Part shown: positions 46,112-59,100 of the stretch, one piece after another
Numbering within the stretch: the stretch's first letter is position 1
Layout of the letters: each line of letters begins with the position of its first letter
Notes under the pieces: model-generated
What the model saw: the letters and a program-made list of their open reading frames with translations, nothing else
Database searches by the model: none
Told to the model about the DNA's origin: nothing
Translations under genes and position numbers: made by a program
Source of the DNA: Tridacna crocea
Lineage: Eukaryota; Mollusca; Bivalvia; Cardiida; Cardiidae
Length of the DNA stretch: 64,000 nt
NCBI GenBank assembly: GCA_943736015.1
Contig: OX031063.1
Location: forward strand, 46,206,672-46,270,671
Direction: 5' to 3'

Positions 46112-46651
46112 GTGAGTGTTTCGACTGTAACATTCCTGTTTTGTATTAAAACGGGCGTATTGACTGTATATTCATACCGTTTAGTTTGTTTCCTTATTTT
46201 GGGGGAGAAACCCGAGGAACTTCGAGACGTAAGGGGTGGGCGTCATTTGTTGTGGGAAGAGACACGACTGGGCAGTACAAGGTAAATGATAAATGGTCGG
46301 GCTGGTAGTTAGAGCTCGCTTTGGGAATTACTGGGTTATGGCCGGCAACCCTTCATAGTACTGCGCCAGGTCTCGGCGCTTAGGAACTTCGGCGTTACGA
46401 TCTCCATAGGTGAAGGGATACGCGAATTATCATTTTTAGTTGTAGACATTTATTTCTTATAGTGAATTGCGCGCGTCATGCTTCCGGTAGTGTGTAAGGT
46501 GTGAGAAATGTTGTATTCGTCTAACTTTCTATTCAATTAAATTTGATCGTTTAAGTTTATCCGGTGTTGTTCAGTCAATCACTCTACCAAAGTTTGACAC
46601 CGGGATCCCGCTAGTTTATCAGTAGGTTTATATCGACCACTAATGATAAAA

Positions 46652-46789
46652 ATGCCAGCAAAGAAGGACAAGGTAAAGCCAATGGCAGGCTTCTGTAAGA
46701 ATGCCAAGAAGCGCAGATTCTTGGCCAGTTTTAAACCAGGCGCCAACCTTTCGAGAACCTCAAGATTCGTATCCGGTTTCAGGCGAAGG
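46652..46789 (+). CDS. Small basic ORF, function unknown
   Basis: A 46-codon plus-strand frame reads MPAKKDKVKPMAGFCKNAKK, continues through RRFLASFKPG and ends FRRR-stop. It is Lys/Arg-rich. A donor-like GAAG|GTAATA overlaps the end, so it could be the start of a longer spliced frame. A second overlapping frame of 145 codons (46701-47138) is open through the same region but has no recognisable motif. No family was recognised. It lies 0.65 kb downstream of the promoter-like segment on the same strand, which may be coincidence. Confidence 0.2.
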
Positions 46790-48325
46790 TAATATGACTT
46801 GGAATCTACTCATGACTCCCGCAATAGAGCTAGGCTTTCACTCAAACAGAGCTTTTTTCGTGAATTTCTCAAGCTTTTCCAATGTAAATCGCTGTGGCCA
46901 CAAGTATGTTTCTTCTTTGCTGAAGAAACGCTCCACAGAGCCTGTTTTAAAAAAAAATGTTTCTTCTGACTATAATGAAAAACATACTCACGACGATAGA
47001 GAATTTTGTAATCTCAACTCTCATAAGTTATATGTAAACCGGGCGGCTCCAGCCAGACAAGACTTCATCCACCCGGTGCCTGCACAGAAATCGCCCGATA
47101 CCCTGACAATAAGAATGCATCAGGCAGTGCCTATTTGAAAAGATGCCTGGATGACGTGTTTTTGCACTAAATGACCTAGGAAGAAAAAAGCATAGTTGCT
47201 GCGAACTTTTAAGTTGTACCTTAATCTCCAACAAGCCCCCGTCTACTTACAAACTTTCAGCTGTTCTTGTTCATTTGTAACTGCCGCTGGGCTGGTGCCA
47301 TCCCATTTTACCCCAATTCGGGGTAAAGGCGCACTGTCTGTTGGCAGTTCCTAATTTATGACCGAGCGATTAGAAACGGCCCATGAACCATGTGCAGTCT
47401 CTCTTTGGAAATAGGAAAACGCCACGTATAGTTGATTCTGATGGATTATCTACATGTATACGAGTAAGGTCAGTGCAAGTTTAGATCCTCGGCCCTCTGT
47501 CCTCTGAACAGAGACAAAAATGATAATGGGGTGCTCTGCGGCATTTCAGAATGGTAACAAAATGGGTGATTTTTTTTATAAATTATCACCATGCACAGGA
47601 GGTGGAGATGATGGGAAAAACTCCTGAAAAGTTATTATCCGTGTAGGGTTCACTTCACTTTAGGCCTCTGAAGAAGACTAGAATTCGCAAGTCCGATCAA
47701 ACAGACATGTTTGATAATTTTTATTGATCCCAGGTGTATATTGCAAGTGAACTGAGGACGGAGTGAAATGAGGACAGACAGTCGTGACGTATCATATTTC
47801 TACAAGTTTTTTTTTTTATCATACAATGCTAAAATATTAAAAGATCTATATAATTTTTATTATCTTGATGATAATTTTATATGCAACATAAATGGAAATA
47901 TCCCCAGTGTATCTCTGTGGAACTCTGTGCTTAACTTCTATCAAGAGTAAGTCACTATCTGCTAACGTATCCATTTGTAGGAAGAATACTAAAAGAGGTC
48001 TTTTGTGGTATTTTCTTACACGGATACGCAGCCCATGATTTGTTGTAAATCTAGTTTTCATGCTAGTTTGCAAATGCAAGTTGGAATGTCATATGATCAT
48101 TAGCATGCAACTACTATGTGGAATGGCAGTCAAATGGGAATATTATATTCGGATCGCAAAACTACCATTTTGTTTCTTCAACACCAAATTTATACCACTT
48201 AACGAAGTGTTACTGTCAAGTTTCTGTACAATTAAAGAGAAAAATATGTTCTGACGTACTAATCAGTATTTCAACAAACAGAAATGTATTAACAATAAAA
48301 ATGTAAACAAGCAATTTCGTTGAAA
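46790..48325. other. Unassigned sequence
   Basis: No recognisable gene. The 145-codon frame noted above extends to 47138. A hairpin TTTTACCCC-AATTC-GGGGTAAA sits near 47306-47326. Confidence 0.35.
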
Positions 48326-49511
48326 TGATATCCCCCACCGAAAAAGACCTTTTTTGATACAAACGTATAAGAGGTATTCTGTTTTGCATGTACATGTGGC
48401 CTTTTTGTTATTGGTACATGATGAAAAAAAATCATCAAAGGGTAATCAGGCAAAAAAAGTCTGTGAATCTAAATGAAAATGTGCGAACAAAAATCCAAAG
48501 TAAAAATTTACAAAGGGCAATAACTCCAAAAATACTGAAGTTAGAGTTATGATTCTTGTGCATTGCACTTCTCCTCAATTAGTTCTATATGTGTGTGAAG
48601 TTTTAAGTTCATAGCTTTTATACTTCTGGAGATATATGCCAGACAGAAATCCAAAATAAAAATTAGCAAAGGGCAATAACTAAAAAATTACTGAAGGCAG
48701 AGTTTTGGTTTTTGTGAAGTGCACTTCTCCTTAATGAATTCTATAAGTGTATGAAGTTTGAAGTTCCTAGCCTTTGTACTTTTGGAGATATGCTCCGGAC
48801 AAAATTCCAAAGTGAAAATTTACAAAGAGTAATAACTCAACAATTACTGAAGATAGAGTTATGATTCTTTAGCACTGCACTTCTCCTTAATTAGTTCTAT
48901 ATGCGTGTGATGTTTCAAGTTCCTAGCTTTTATACTTTTGGAGATATGCTCCGCACAAAAATCCAAAGTTAAATTTTACAAAGGGCAATAACTCCAAAAA
49001 TACTGAAGAAAGAGTAATGGTTCTTGTACACTGCATACCTCCCTAATGAGATCTATCCACTTGTGAAGTTTGAAGTTGATATCTCAAATGCTTTTGGAGA
49101 TATGCTTCGGACAAAAATCCAAAGTTAAAATTTACAAAGGGCAATAACTCCAAAATTACTGAAGACAGAGTTATTGATCTTTCGCACTGCACGCCTCCTC
49201 AATGAGTTCTATATGTGTGTGAAGTTTCAAGTTCCTACCTTTCATACTTTTGGAGATATGCTCCGGACAAAAATTCAAAGTAAAAATTTACAAAGGGCAA
49301 TAACTCCAAAAATACTGAAGATAGTGTAATGGTTCTTGTATACTGCACGCCTCCTTAATGAGATCTATCAACTTGTGAACTTTGAAGTTGATATCTCAAA
49401 TACTTTTGGAGATATGCTCCGGACAAAAAGCGGAAGGACGGAATGACGGAATGACGGAAGGACGGACGGAGACTATAACCATATCCCCCGCCGCCTTTCG
49501 GCGGGGGATAA
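48326..49511 (+). repeat. Capped element of six 156-bp units
   Basis: It begins GATATCCCCCACCG and ends with a strong hairpin CCCCGCCGCCTTTCGGCGGGG (49486-49506) followed by ATA, so the two ends are inverted relatives (TATCCCCC/GGGGGATA). The core has six units; CAAAGGGCAATAACTCCAAA recurs near 48511, 48666, 48823, 48979, 49135 and 49291, giving a regular 156-bp period. A GACGGAATGACGGAAGGACG microsatellite precedes the hairpin. Related degenerate units are at 14850-15395. 156 is a multiple of 3, but stops interrupt all frames. Confidence 0.9.
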
Positions 49512-50733
49512 TTAACCATTTCAACTGTCCAACCTTAGTTTACTGTGTATATACAGTGGTCCTTCCCTTTGTATTGGTGGATGGAGTAAACCAACTCCAG
49601 TGTAAAACTAAATAGACGGAAGGGATGCTGTCGTGTATCTAAATCATGGCGAGCAGGTTGTAACAAGTTGCTAGAGGGTTTTTCTATAACTTTCAAGAGA
49701 AAAATCGAGTAGGAATGACATGTAAAACTTGCGAGATGAGCTATAATAAAGTTTAAAATGGCGGTTTAAATGAGTTACATTCCTTTAATGAATTTTCATT
49801 TAGACCGTGAAATTTACGCGACTACAGAAAAAAAGCATTCAAATTCAATTCTACAAAAATAATGTGCAACCAATGTGCAGCATATTTTCCTCGAAATCTT
49901 GTTGAGAATGGGCGTATATGCCGGAATACGTGCAACTTTCGTTTTCGTTTCCACAGTCGCGAGATATTTGTGACTGTTGCACCAGTATTAAGCATCAAGC
50001 GTCTAATGACAATTAAATTTCATACCAACCATCTAGCAATGGTTTGCCTAGCAACAGTAGTATATTTAATAGATATGGCTTAGATTAAGAAAATTGTTTG
50101 AGCAAACGTGCTTACCTAAATGAGCTAACGTGTTAATAAGAAGTGATGAGCTGGCAACTTTCGTTATCGACGTTCTTGGACAAGAATATCCGGGTTAAGC
50201 TACGGACATCTGTGCCACATGAGGCTAAAACAGTTTAGTACCACTTTGTTGTATTGATCTTTATATTTGTCGTAGGCCAGATTAGAATCTACATGTAGGT
50301 AGACGCGAAATCTGCCTGGGTCATATTAGAATTCCAGTTTGGCTAGAGATACAGAATCTGCCTAGACCAAATTGGAATTTATTATTTTTAGAGTACAATT
50401 AGTGGATATCCATTTTAACACACACACAAAAAAAGCAAAATTTATTGGTTGAACTTTAATACTTAAACTTTTTTTCCTTAGGATACGTGTACATGTAACA
50501 TTAAATAAAGAAACATGTATCTATATAAATGAAACAAAAAGAAAAATATAGTGTGAATTAAATCCCTACTTTTCTTTTTTTCTGCAGTTTCTTGCTTAAA
50601 TCACATTTTGCAGAAAATGTAGACAAAGATCAGTGTGCACATCAAATGCTAATTACAGTTTGGTCTTTAGTCTACATTTTCATTTCCTTTATATAGGAAC
50701 ATTTATTATTTATGAACAATATAACTAATTGCA
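49512..50733. other. AT-rich sequence; one inverted distant repeat
   Basis: 50329-50366 (GAATTCCAGTTTGGCTAG...CAGAATCTGCCTAGA) recurs inverted at 56032-56071. Otherwise nothing was recognised. Confidence 0.4.
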
Positions 50734-50832
50734 ATGGCTTGTGAAAATAAAACACATTTACGTAAAGGTGACCCATCGTGTATTAAAAAGGACCTTCCTG
50801 AAGCTGCCATAAGTAACGTCTCTGGTCAGACT
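50734..50832 (+). CDS. Candidate first coding exon, unknown gene
   Basis: An ATG in reasonable context (TTGCAATGGC) opens 33 codons, MACENKTHLRKGDPSCIKKD continuing LPEAAISNVSGQT, without a stop and ending exactly at a consensus donor, ACT|GTAAGTAC, in phase 0. Composition is less AT-rich than the surroundings. I cannot name a family, and no downstream plus-strand exon was identified before 53.4 kb, so this rests only on the ATG-open frame-donor pattern. Confidence 0.3.
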
Positions 50833-53463
50833 GTAAGTACTGACTGCGTAGGCCTACCAAGATTGAAATTCACTGCCGGTAGGTTTTCTGACGGTTAGAT
50901 AAATGGTTATTTACTTTACTAACCAGCCATCTGGCAACTATTGACCCAGATATACATACACCGGCTGTGATCTTTTTTTTATAGTTTGTTTAGGGGTTTC
51001 CGAAATGGTCTTTTGAGCCTAATATGTGATGGGTCAAAAATATATCTTTATTCTGCTATCTCCAATCTCCATTGCCTTTTAGCATGACGTGTACAAAAAT
51101 ATCAGCATGCACATTACTGCAATTTGGTCCTTATTCACAAATTAAACAGACAAATTTATGATGCATGGCATCATAGAAGCCACAGTCCTTTGGTGAACAA
51201 TTTCAGAAATAGTGGCTCTCTACAAAATATGTGATGACATTTTTGTATCTGTTTATCCCCGCACAAGCGGAAGATAATGACAAAGGATACTTAAATGCTG
51301 GGAAAAAAGGCAGGAGTTAAGACAGGAATCTTAAATTATTTTGTACCGCTATTATCCTCATAATCATCATTATCATTTTAAACGATAATGCTTATGTGAG
51401 AAAACATATAAAAGCATGAGAATTTTTAAATTTCTACTCAAAGTTTGAAAATGGAGAAATTGCGCATTCAAGTAAAGCATCTTTCATTATTTAATGATTT
51501 CAAAAAGCAAACTTCTGTAAGGGCAGCAAAGGCAACACGGAGGAATTACGTCAGGTAGTAATTATTCAAAGTGATATTTAAATCGTTAATCACGTAGATG
51601 TACATGTATTCATAATTTAACGGTGATATTTTCTTTGTGATTCATTTTTCACAAAAAGAGAAAAAAAAGTACTCAACAACTTTCTTCCAAAACACTTTCA
51701 TTTGATATTTTTTTCTTTATGCAAGTATTCCTAGATGGCGAAATGGAAAATTTACCAAATTAAAACTTATACATTATATTGTACCCAAAATGGTACAGGT
51801 CTTTAATGTATTTTCTTATTGGGTACTTAATTGAAGAAAATGATTGGAATTTCTTTATGCTTATAAGTACAAATGTTGAAAGCTTTTAAATTTCCTTTGA
51901 GCGGGACTGGCGTAATGGAAAGGAAAGTACGCAATAGATATATTTGTTACTGTATAAAGTAAATACATGTAAGTATGATTTCAAACGTGTGTATTTGTAC
52001 TCATCTATCTTTTAAAGGGTATATCTACAGGAATATTGAAAAATAAAGTTTTTACCGTTAAAAAAATATATTTGTAGCAATATTTCTTTCTTTAAGCAGG
52101 TACATGTAATCTCAGAAAGGGAAATGGAAAATTTACCAAGTTCGAACAAGTACAATATAATGTACCCAAAGCAGGTCTTAAAGTCCAGATTGAGTTTTAA
52201 AATGGATAATAACTTGATTTAAATATAAGCTTATATGCATTAGACTGCGTGAATCTAGGATCAGACTACAATTTTGGTAAATCTGATCTTGATCTACACT
52301 GTCCTCAGATATTTCACTGACCGGCTTTGGTTACATTTTTCAGTTTTCATGCCAGCTTACATGTTTAGCAATATCCGTAATTATTAGTTATTTTATCAGG
52401 ATATAATATGAATTCATATACATGTACGTAGTTCAGCGTATTGATCAGTGTATTAGACTGTGTAGATCTAGGATCAGAATGCATCTCTGGTAAGACTGAT
52501 CTATCTTGATCTACATTGTCCTCAGAAACTTCAACTACAGAATTTGGTTGCACTTATCAGTATACATGTATATGTTTGTATCATTCGCAGTTGTTTACTT
52601 GTACAAATGTACATGAAAACATTTTTTTTTAAATTTCAGAATTTCGAAACGTTATCAGACTTTCCTCGTATTTATGAATGTAAATGAAAACTGTTTGAGG
52701 AAAGAAAAGCTGAAGATTCAGTAGTTTGAACCGTTATTTTTTCAGACTTTGTAGATTAGCGATTAGACTGCACATTGCGTGCTGTCTGGTCCTGATGCAC
52801 AACGTTTGCAATACCATTTTTAGGCGCACTCAGCACCGGATAGTTTTGGTGATGTCTGAATTCTAGTATGTCAATTGTTTTTTGGTTTTTCAACGTAAAT
52901 AACGTAATTTGTATTTATCTTTTCTATTATTCCTTGGGAAAACATGAAGTATTTCATGTAATGCCGACACACACTTTTTTTTTTCCAAATAATACTGATA
53001 TACATGCATTTTTGTCTTTTCTCATCTCTTGCATATCTTGTTAAACTGTATTTTGTATTGGCTATAAATATGTTGTATTTTGTGCCAAATAAAGATTAAT
53101 TTAATTTTAAACATATTTTATTCAATATACATCGACAGTTACATAGATAATACAAGAAATAAATTTGAAAAGGATCGGAACGAAAGCATATTGCTTATAT
53201 AGTTCCCCTCCCCAAGTTGAATCACATGATACGCCAAAAATATGAAATAATATCAAGAAGAGAAAAGATTATCACAAAAAACAGATAGTAATGAATGTAA
53301 AGAACAAAAAGACTTCATTACCTGAAAAAGTAAAAAGAAAAAAGGAATAGTGATTGGTGATTAGTGATTGAGTGATTGAGCAGAGTGGCAACAAAAGATA
53401 CAAAATTATACTTGTATATATATGTTCTCGACAGTACATTGTCAAAAAAGAGGAGCAACGGAT
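50833..53463. repeat. AT-rich region with diverged direct repeats
   Basis: Two blocks recur. One contains TGGCGAAATGGAAAATTTAC with a GTACCCAAA...CAGGTCTT tail (about 51732 and 52120; a third, looser copy near 54345). The other has GCGGGAYYGGCGYAATGGAA (51901 and 54206). Two further copies (52235-52320 and 52455-52545) share GATCTAGGATCAGA and TTGATCTACANTGTCCTCAG. A plus-strand AATAAA lies at 53088-53093. No gene was recognised. Confidence 0.5.
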
Positions 53464-54010
53464 CTACCCTTTGATGTACCGGATTAAAACTAAGATAATC
53501 GCTTGCTTTTTATCAATGTATTCATGAACTGCATTGATGATCTGTTCGTTTTCGACAAGGGAGAGTTCATTGTCTCCAAAAAGAACTCTATCAATATTAA
53601 AAGCAAATTTTGCACTAATATGTTGTCTGAGTGTTGTTCTAATGTTACAATAAAATCTGCATTTAAAGAAGTAATGTGATTCAGCTTCCCCGCAACGACA
53701 AAGAAGAGAAGCCACAATATTTTTCCAGAAGTGATGTTGTTTTAGATCGCTACAATTATTTCTAAGTCGAGTATGAATAATTTGCATTTTTCTATCCTCA
53801 TGAAAATACAGTTTACAAGGAGTGGGTTTGTCTATGTTCAGTAAACGTTTAAACGATGACAGAGAATCAGTTTCTCTTGTAGCTTGTGGCAAAGAGTTCC
53901 ATGCGTTTACAGCTGATGGCAGAAAAGAATTCATATACAGGCTAGTTCTACAAACGATGTTTGCCAAGTCATTAGAATTACGAAGATTAACATTATGTTA
54001 CTTCCAATAG
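53464..54010 (-). pseudogene. LINE C-terminal coding fragment
   Basis: A 167-codon minus-strand open frame (53464-53967, open further upstream to about 54003) reads NLRNSNDLANIVCRTSLYMN, SFLPSAVNAWNSLPQATRE, SLSSFKRLLN, HTRLRNNCSDL and LLCRCGEAESHYFFKC. The CRTSLYxNSFLPSxxxAWNSLP motif and the Cys2-His-Cys cluster (CRCGEAESHYFFKC) are typical of the C-terminus of a bivalve non-LTR family. The RT, endonuclease and ORF1 are absent, so the copy is 5'-truncated as LINEs often are. The intact frame suggests a fairly young insertion. About 360 bp below 53464 is probably its 3' untranslated region. Confidence 0.82.
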
Positions 54011-56189
54011 TGGACTGAACAAGAGAGCATAGGTAGTTGGGAGCTAGACCATTAACCATTTTGAAGAAAAGAATGAGTTTATGTTTGATAATATATATAA
54101 TAAAAAATATGTTACCCGATATGTTATACGTTAAATAAACTGAAACTTTTTCCCCATACCTATTGAGTACCCAGATAATAAACTTCCTTCTAAATTTCCA
54201 TTGTGCGGGATCGGCGCAATGGAAAACAAACTTCGCAATGGAAATATAACGTTACTATAACAGTTATAAACGAAATACAATATTTTTGTACTGATGGCTG
54301 AAAAAATGTATTTGTAGTATCTTTAATCATGCAGTTATTCCCAGATGGCGAAATTGAAAATTGGCATAAAAGTAGAATAAAATGTAAATAAGACATTTTA
54401 ACGTTTTGCAGTGCGATTACACATACTTTATTTTGACAGTTGGTCATATGGCAAATTCATGACATTGTAGGTCGCTACTGTCATGTCAATTTCATTGGAA
54501 AACAATAGCTATTTTTTCACAAATGAAAAATAACTGAAAAAAATGGAGTCAGATAAATTCTGTTTTCTACAATTTGTCTGTTTAATAATGGAAAAACAGT
54601 TCATTTTCGGGCGACCTTGACACCCTTGCGTCTTCTTTTTCTCTTGTAATATGAGTAACTTTGTAGGGAAGTAACCAGTCTATAACTTGATCGAGGGTTA
54701 ACCGCCCTATTTTCTTAACAGATTAAAACTTGACGAAACACTTATACATAAGATTGCTTCTGATTTTCATATTCTAAGATGCTCTCTATCGCATAATTAT
54801 TATTATTTAGTTTTGCAAAAGAGTAGACATATGCGAAAACCATTTAGAGGTGGATAAGCGAAATGCATTACAATTTCGTTTAGGAACAAGGAAGGAATCC
54901 TTTAAGTTGGAAAAGTTAAGGGGACTAGCCAATAAAAGGAAGTTAATTTTCCTGTATTTTTGTTGTTATTTGGGAATAAATTTATATTGCAAGAATACCA
55001 GACTTGATGTTCATGTAGGTCTGATTAAATATTTAACAAAAATCCATGTGGAGTAATTTTGTAACACTGATAAAGAAACAATATTTTAAGAAAATTTCCA
55101 AAAATAGTGACCAATCGAATAATTACTGATCATCTACATGGTAAATAGTTTAGGTACATTCCTACTGGAAGCCGCTTTCTAGCGGCTTTCAATTATATAT
55201 CATCATTTCTATAATATGGATATTTACCATTAACTAATTAACAGTGTAATACCCTGACCCGGCGACAAAATTATAGAACTTTCAAATTGCAAAAAAAAAA
55301 AATGTAGATTACTAAGAATATGGCTAAAATGTAGTAATTTGTATCGAAAACCTTTGGAAACATTGTTAGACTGAAAGGAGAAAATGTTAGCTATCATCCA
55401 AGTTCTTATTATCCCTGCTTTTCAAAGTTTTCTTTCGCTTGGTTGTTAAAAGTCAGGATTATTTGATAACTGGACAGATTGATGGCTAACAATTTTTTGC
55501 AATTAATAATACATGTATTTTGGCACTTGACAACTTTCATTGGTCTTCACACGTCATTTTTGCAAGAAATACACTTTCACCCTTCGCATTTATTAACTAT
55601 CATTTACTAGAAAACAAAAAACAAACAGTATTTACTCCTTTTCCAACAATATTTTCTACCTAATTTAATCATATCAATCATTTAAGGAAAAATAAATCAT
55701 GAGTGGTTTACAACTATGAGATATAATTCTTAGGAAAACGAAACTTACTACTTAATAGTTGGATCATTTTCCTGATATTTTAAGTCATATTAATTGTGAC
55801 AATTATGTCTACAAGTGAGAGTTATTATCAGTTAAAGCAATTTTTTACTCCCACAGTTTCTCAGTTTCGCACATTTTTTTCTCCGCTTAAGTACAAAGCA
55901 TTCAAACTTTGTTCTTACTCTGAACTTCTGATTGAAACATCTTTTATTTTGGGCTTTAAATTAAATCAGATTGTTTACATGTAGTCACATTATTATTACT
56001 ATGTAGTCACGAAAAGATATTCCAATTTTCATCTAGGCAGATTCTGGATCTGCCTAGCCAAACTGGAATTCAAATTTGGTGCATCTTTATAAATTTCCCC
56101 TTCAGTTCAATTTTTCCAGCTATCTTCACACCCACCCCTTCTAACAATACCCAATACCCTTAAACTTGTTTGCGTTAGCCCTATACCAC
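54011..56189. other. AT-rich sequence, no gene seen
   Basis: It contains a copy of the direct-repeat blocks described for 51.7-52.2 kb (54190-54360). A plus-strand frame at 54850-55056 begins MDKRNALQFRLGTRKE, which resembles nothing I recognise. The inverted partner of 50329-50366 lies at 56032-56071. Confidence 0.4.
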
Positions 56190-59100
56190 ACTATTACAAA
56201 TACAAATACATCAACATTTATATAGAGCAAAATTTATACAATATATTCTTCTGCGCTTTACAATAATACAAAAGAACTCATTGATAGTTTTGTTGCATAG
56301 AAATGTTTTAAGTTCCTTCTTAAATGTACTTTCACTATGTACACATTTAAGTTCATTTGGTAGAGAGTTCCACCACCTTGGACCAGCACAGGAGATAAGT
56401 CTATCAGCAAGGTGTGTTCTCGTTCTTGGTATGGCAAACGAATTGCTGACAGGATTTTAGTCTGTAACGACCGTCAATTTGATGAAATAGTGAATTAGTG
56501 TAGGGGTGGCAGTTCCATTAATCACTCTGTACATTTGAACAAGGGTTTTATATTCTATTCGTGAACGAATTGGTAACGATTCGTGGGATTTTAACATTTC
56601 GCGAATTGATTGTACATAAGGCATGTTTATTTACTACCCTTGCTGCATTATTCTGGACCATTTGCAGCTTTTTAATCAAGTAATCAGGAATGTTTGTGAA
56701 AAGGCCATTTCAAAATTCTAGATGTGAGTGAACAAGTCCATTTACTAAAACTTCTGTAGATTCCCTTGTCAAGTATCGACGAATGCATTTTAGATTTCTG
56801 AGTTGAATGGTTTTCTTGTTTGACACTTTTTGATGAGGTGTTTATTAAAACTTAAATTGTTCTCCATTAAGACACCCAAGTCACTAATATTATCTACACA
56901 TTTCACCTGGGTATCACCAACTTTTACACTTTTTATATCGACCTTTGCTAGTTGGGTTTTTGTCCCGTATATATTAAGATCTGTTTTGGAATGGTTCATT
57001 TCAGTTTGTACTTAGTCATCCATCCTATAATATCACATAAACAGGAATCAAGCTGTTCCAATACTCTAGATTCGTCCTTTTTATCTCCTGGACGAAATCG
57101 GAAAGCAACTTTGTGATCATTAGCCTAACCGTGTAGCACTGCTGGATATTTTTTAACAATTCTATGCAACGCTGCAATGTAGAGTGTAAAGATTACATGT
57201 CCGGCACAAGATCCCTGAGGCACGCCATATAGCACATGACTAACATCTGACTTGCTATCATTTATAATTACTCTCATAGATCTTCCACTTAGATATGATT
57301 CAATCCATTTAAGAGGTGTTCCCTGAATTCCAAAATCTTCATAACATATTTTCAATATTAATGGGATGTCTACGGTATCCAAGGCAGTACTCAAGTCTAT
57401 CATTACTACAATGGTAACTTTATGGTTATCAACAACATATACATCTTCAACATAGCAGTTTCAGCCCCATGGTTTTTCCGTTACCCACTTTGGTAAGATG
57501 GCAAAAGATTGTTAGTTTCCTACAATTTGAGTCAAAGCAGCTTTTTCCAGGACTTTTGACAGAAAAGACAAATTTGAAACTGGACGGTAATTCTTCAGTT
57601 CTAGTGGAAGCCGTTTCTTTTTTTATCAATGGTCTATTGACAGCACTTATCCATTTCTCAGGAAATGTTCCAGAGTTCTATGACAAACTAATGATTTTAG
57701 TAATGACTGGTAGAAAGTGGTCCAAGTTTTCTTTGAATTTTGCAGACGAAATGGCATCAAGTTCACAAGTTGTAGGCTTCGACTGCTTTATCAGTTTGGC
57801 TACATCTGACTCAGATAATTATTTGAACTCATGAATAGAAGCTGAACAATAAGATTTGTAAGAATTGTTCATGTTTATAGATGTATTGTTTTCAGGCATG
57901 ACATTGTCAATTTTATCCAGTTCATCTCTCAACTTTGATATTTTTTCATTGAAGAACCGAAGGAAATCATTGGCTAATGAAATATCATCTAAATGTGATG
58001 GAAGTGTTTTGTTTTGTTTTTTAATTAAAGAGACGATGCTACATGATACAGTTTTTTCACATTTCCCTTTGCTTCACCATTTGATTATGGTAATAGTTAT
58101 GTTTTGCCTAGACACTGCAGCAGTATAGGCATTCCTTACTTTCTTATAAACATTTTTAGCTAAGTCTGTTTTGTGCTTTAGACAATTTTTTTCAATGCTC
58201 TTCTTGTACTGTTTTAATATGGTTGAGATATCCCGAGTACCAAGAAATATTACATCTATCAACAATACGTTTTCTCTCACACATATTTGTAGTGTTTTTG
58301 TGTTAAGAGAATCTACAAGGTCATCCACATTATTGGAATATTCTGCAATCTGTTTCAACTTGGCTAAGTCATTTTTGAAATCTTTTTCACCTACTAATCT
58401 CTAGTTTCGTTTGTTTATAGATTTTTCGACCAATGGTGGTTTATTCTTTTCTATACAGCAATTTACAAAACAATGATCTGATATGAAATATTCATTATCT
58501 GTGTTAGATATCAACATAGTATCATTTTTTTCTATTGACTGTTAGATGCAAAATATGTCCACTGATATGTGTAAAAGAAGAAACATGCTGTATCATCCCA
58601 AATGTATCGAAGCACTGCTTTAATTGCTTAGTGTGGAAATCTTCCTGTTTGTCCCAGTGAAAATGGAAATCACCCATAAGGACCACTGTTTTTTGTTGTT
58701 AGCTCACCTCATGGTGAGCTATTGTAATCGTCCGTCGTCCGCCGTGCGTCGTGCGTCGTCAAATGTTTACCTTGTGTACGCTCTAGAGGCAACAGTTTTG
58801 GACCGATACTCATGAAAAATGGTCAAGATTTTTGTCTCGATGAAATCTCGGACGAGTCCTAAAATGGGTCATGTGGAGTCAAAAACTAGGTCACTAGGTC
58901 AAATCTTAGAAAAACCTTGTGTACGCTCTAGAGGCCACATTTTCAGTCAGATACTTATGACAGTTGGTCAGGATGTTTGACTGGACGACATCTCGGACAA
59001 CGTCGAAAATGGGTCATGTGGGGTAAAAAACTAGGTCACTAGGTCAAATCTTAGAAAAACCTTGTGTACGCTCTAGAGGCCACATTTTCAGTCAGATACT

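Noticed and set aside
46122-46610. LTR and leader of an LTR retroelement (TGTAAC start, compact GC-rich segment)
   Set aside because: No second copy, no primer-binding site and no recognisable gag downstream.
46701-47138. 145-codon plus-strand open frame
   Set aside because: It has no recognisable motif, no clear start context and overlaps another frame. It is kept only as a note because nothing supports coding.
48440-49430. CRISPR-like regular repeats
   Set aside because: Units are 156 bp and contiguous without unique spacers, in an animal genome. It is an ordinary tandem array.
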